From NCBI GenBank assembly GCA_002732675.1, contig NVRR01000174.1, forward strand, positions 1 through 6,817: a stretch of DNA of 6,817 nucleotides. Direction: 5' to 3'. The DNA comes from Sneathiella sp. Its GTDB lineage: Bacteria > Pseudomonadota > Alphaproteobacteria > Sneathiellales > Sneathiellaceae. Below are positions 6,029-6,817 of this stretch, in pieces; the first letter of the stretch is position 1; each line of letters begins with the position of its first letter. The notes under the pieces were generated by a model. The model did no database searches and was not told where the DNA came from. It saw only the letters and a list, made by a program, of their open reading frames with translations. The position numbers were made by a program, and so were the translations under genes.

Positions 6029-6757
6029 ATGAGCTATGGACTAGGTCTTTCCGAAAAAAAACAATCGCGGCAACGGCGAAACCGTTTCTTCAAGTTTATC
6101 CTGTATATTCTTGTTCTGGGTGGTATCGGGGTTTATGGCTATTACGAAGGCCAGGCCGAAGGTGAGCGAATGATCTCCAATGCCGAGGATCAGGTGCTCG
6201 TTCTGACCAGCGAGAATAAGCGGTTGATTGAGCAAACGCGAGCCGCGACCGAAAAGCAAAGCTCCGCACTTGCTGAGGCCCGCTCCTGGCGCGACAAGTT
6301 CGAGCATGAAATCCCGAGCGGGGCAACCCGTGAAATTCTGAAAATGGTACAGGTGCGCCTGAAAGAAGGGCTAGAACCCGAACGGCTCAAAACGCTGATC
6401 GGTCTCGCCCAGAACAGCCAGAATTGTGATGCGGCGCCGGAAACCAAACGGTTTATTGTTAATACGCCGATTTCCACCCGCCCCGACAACTCAGTTAGCC
6501 TCGGAAAAGGTACGATCACGGTCACCGCAAAAGGCCTGTCCGCAGTCAATGCCGAGAAGAAAGTCGAAGCCTGGTATGATCCAAGCCAACCGGTTGAAAT
6601 CACTTTCACTCAACTCGGCGGCAAGCAGGAAACAATGAAGGGTATTCTCCCTCTCCATAAAAGCGTGGTGTTTGGCGGCAACGAATATCGTTTCAGTATC
6701 TTGGCAGGCAAGCAAAGCTTCGCGACCATCTCCGCCAATAGATGTGATTTCCCGTAA
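6029..6757 (+). CDS. Uncharacterised single-pass inner-membrane protein with coiled coil
   Basis: I do not recognise this protein. A short basic N-terminus (KKQSRQRRNR, 10-19) precedes one hydrophobic segment at about 20-39, so the N-terminus should face the cytoplasm and the remaining 200 residues the periplasm. Residues about 44-95 are charged, Ala/Glu/Lys/Arg-rich and likely helical coiled coil. A second part, about 140-242, looks beta-rich (runs such as GTITVTAKG and EYRFSILAG). Cys133, just before it, and Cys239, near the end, could form a disulfide that clamps this domain. The layout resembles adaptor or scaffold proteins of the envelope, but no enzyme motif is visible. The start is fixed at 6029 because the in-frame ATG at 6017 is followed immediately by a stop. 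The ribosome binding site is poor. Confidence 0.8.
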   Translation: MSYGLGLSEKKQSRQRRNRFFKFILYILVLGGIGVYGYYEGQAEGERMISNAEDQVLVLTSENKRLIEQTRAATEKQSSALAEARSWRDKFEHEIPSGATREILKMVQVRLKEGLEPERLKTLIGLAQNSQNCDAAPETKRFIVNTPISTRPDNSVSLGKGTITVTAKGLSAVNAEKKVEAWYDPSQPVEITFTQLGGKQETMKGILPLHKSVVFGGNEYRFSILAGKQSFATISANRCDFP

Positions 6758-6783
6758 AATCAGACCCTTGATGAAAGCCAGAT

Positions 6784-6805
6784 AGCAAGCCGGGAGCCTG
6801 CTTTT
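6784..6805 (+). terminator. Possible weak rho-independent terminator after the membrane protein gene
   Basis: AGCAAGC (6784-6790) pairs with GCCTGCT (6796-6802) with one A-C mismatch around a 5-nt loop, and four T residues lie at 6802-6805. It sits 27 nt after the stop of the membrane protein gene, the expected place for a terminator. The stem is short and imperfect and the T run brief, so efficiency is doubtful. The final bases of the window hold no gene start that stays open. Confidence 0.25.
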
Positions 6806-6817
6806 ACGGCCGACGTA

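Noticed and set aside
6771..6785. ATG after the last gene as the start of a new gene
   Set aside because: It reads only four codons before a TAG stop.
1..6817. A defence, phage or other novel multi-gene system
   Set aside because: The neighbours are metabolic, tRNA-modification, repair and envelope genes; no partner gene, repeat array or mobility signal supports such a system.

Overview
The window looks like chromosomal DNA from an alphaproteobacterium. By eye the base composition is close to balanced and slightly GC-rich. The best clue is the first gene, an ethylmalonyl-CoA mutase (Ecm), the signature B12 enzyme of the ethylmalonyl-CoA pathway. That pathway is common in acetate- and C1-assimilating alphaproteobacteria without isocitrate lyase. 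A stand-alone HNH protein of the alphaproteobacterial type and a canonical CtrA-like TTAA-N7-TTAA site support the same placement. I cannot name the genus from the sequence.

Layout. Positions 1-1592 hold the C-terminal four-fifths of Ecm on the + strand; its start lies outside the window. It converges, across a 21-bp gap, with gluQ (1614-2459, minus strand), encoding the glutamyl-Q tRNA(Asp) synthetase. A 139-bp AT-rich divergent region (2460-2598) separates gluQ from a + strand block. It carries a good sigma-70-type promoter facing gluQ and a CtrA-like site close to the next start. Then come a predicted lipoprotein S41 (CtpA-like) peptidase (2599-3885), a short AlkA-type DNA-3-methyladenine glycosylase (3882-4526, ATGA overlap with the peptidase) and an alpha/beta-hydrolase of the phospholipase/carboxylesterase family (4532-5233). 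These three are packed tightly enough to be one operon. After a 131-bp AT-rich gap lies an HNH endonuclease-family gene (5365-5916, probably GTG start). A 112-bp gap with a possible promoter leads to an unrecognised single-pass membrane protein with a coiled coil (6029-6757). The last 60 bp contain a weak hairpin followed by T residues and no gene.

How they fit together. Ecm belongs to central carbon assimilation and gluQ to tRNA anticodon modification. The peptidase-glycosylase-esterase block combines envelope, DNA-repair and small-molecule functions with no obvious shared pathway. I see no mobile element, CRISPR array, tRNA or rRNA gene, phage gene or toxin-antitoxin pair. Most of the window is ordinary housekeeping and accessory metabolism. 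The least understood parts are the HNH protein, the final membrane protein and the control region at 2460-2598.
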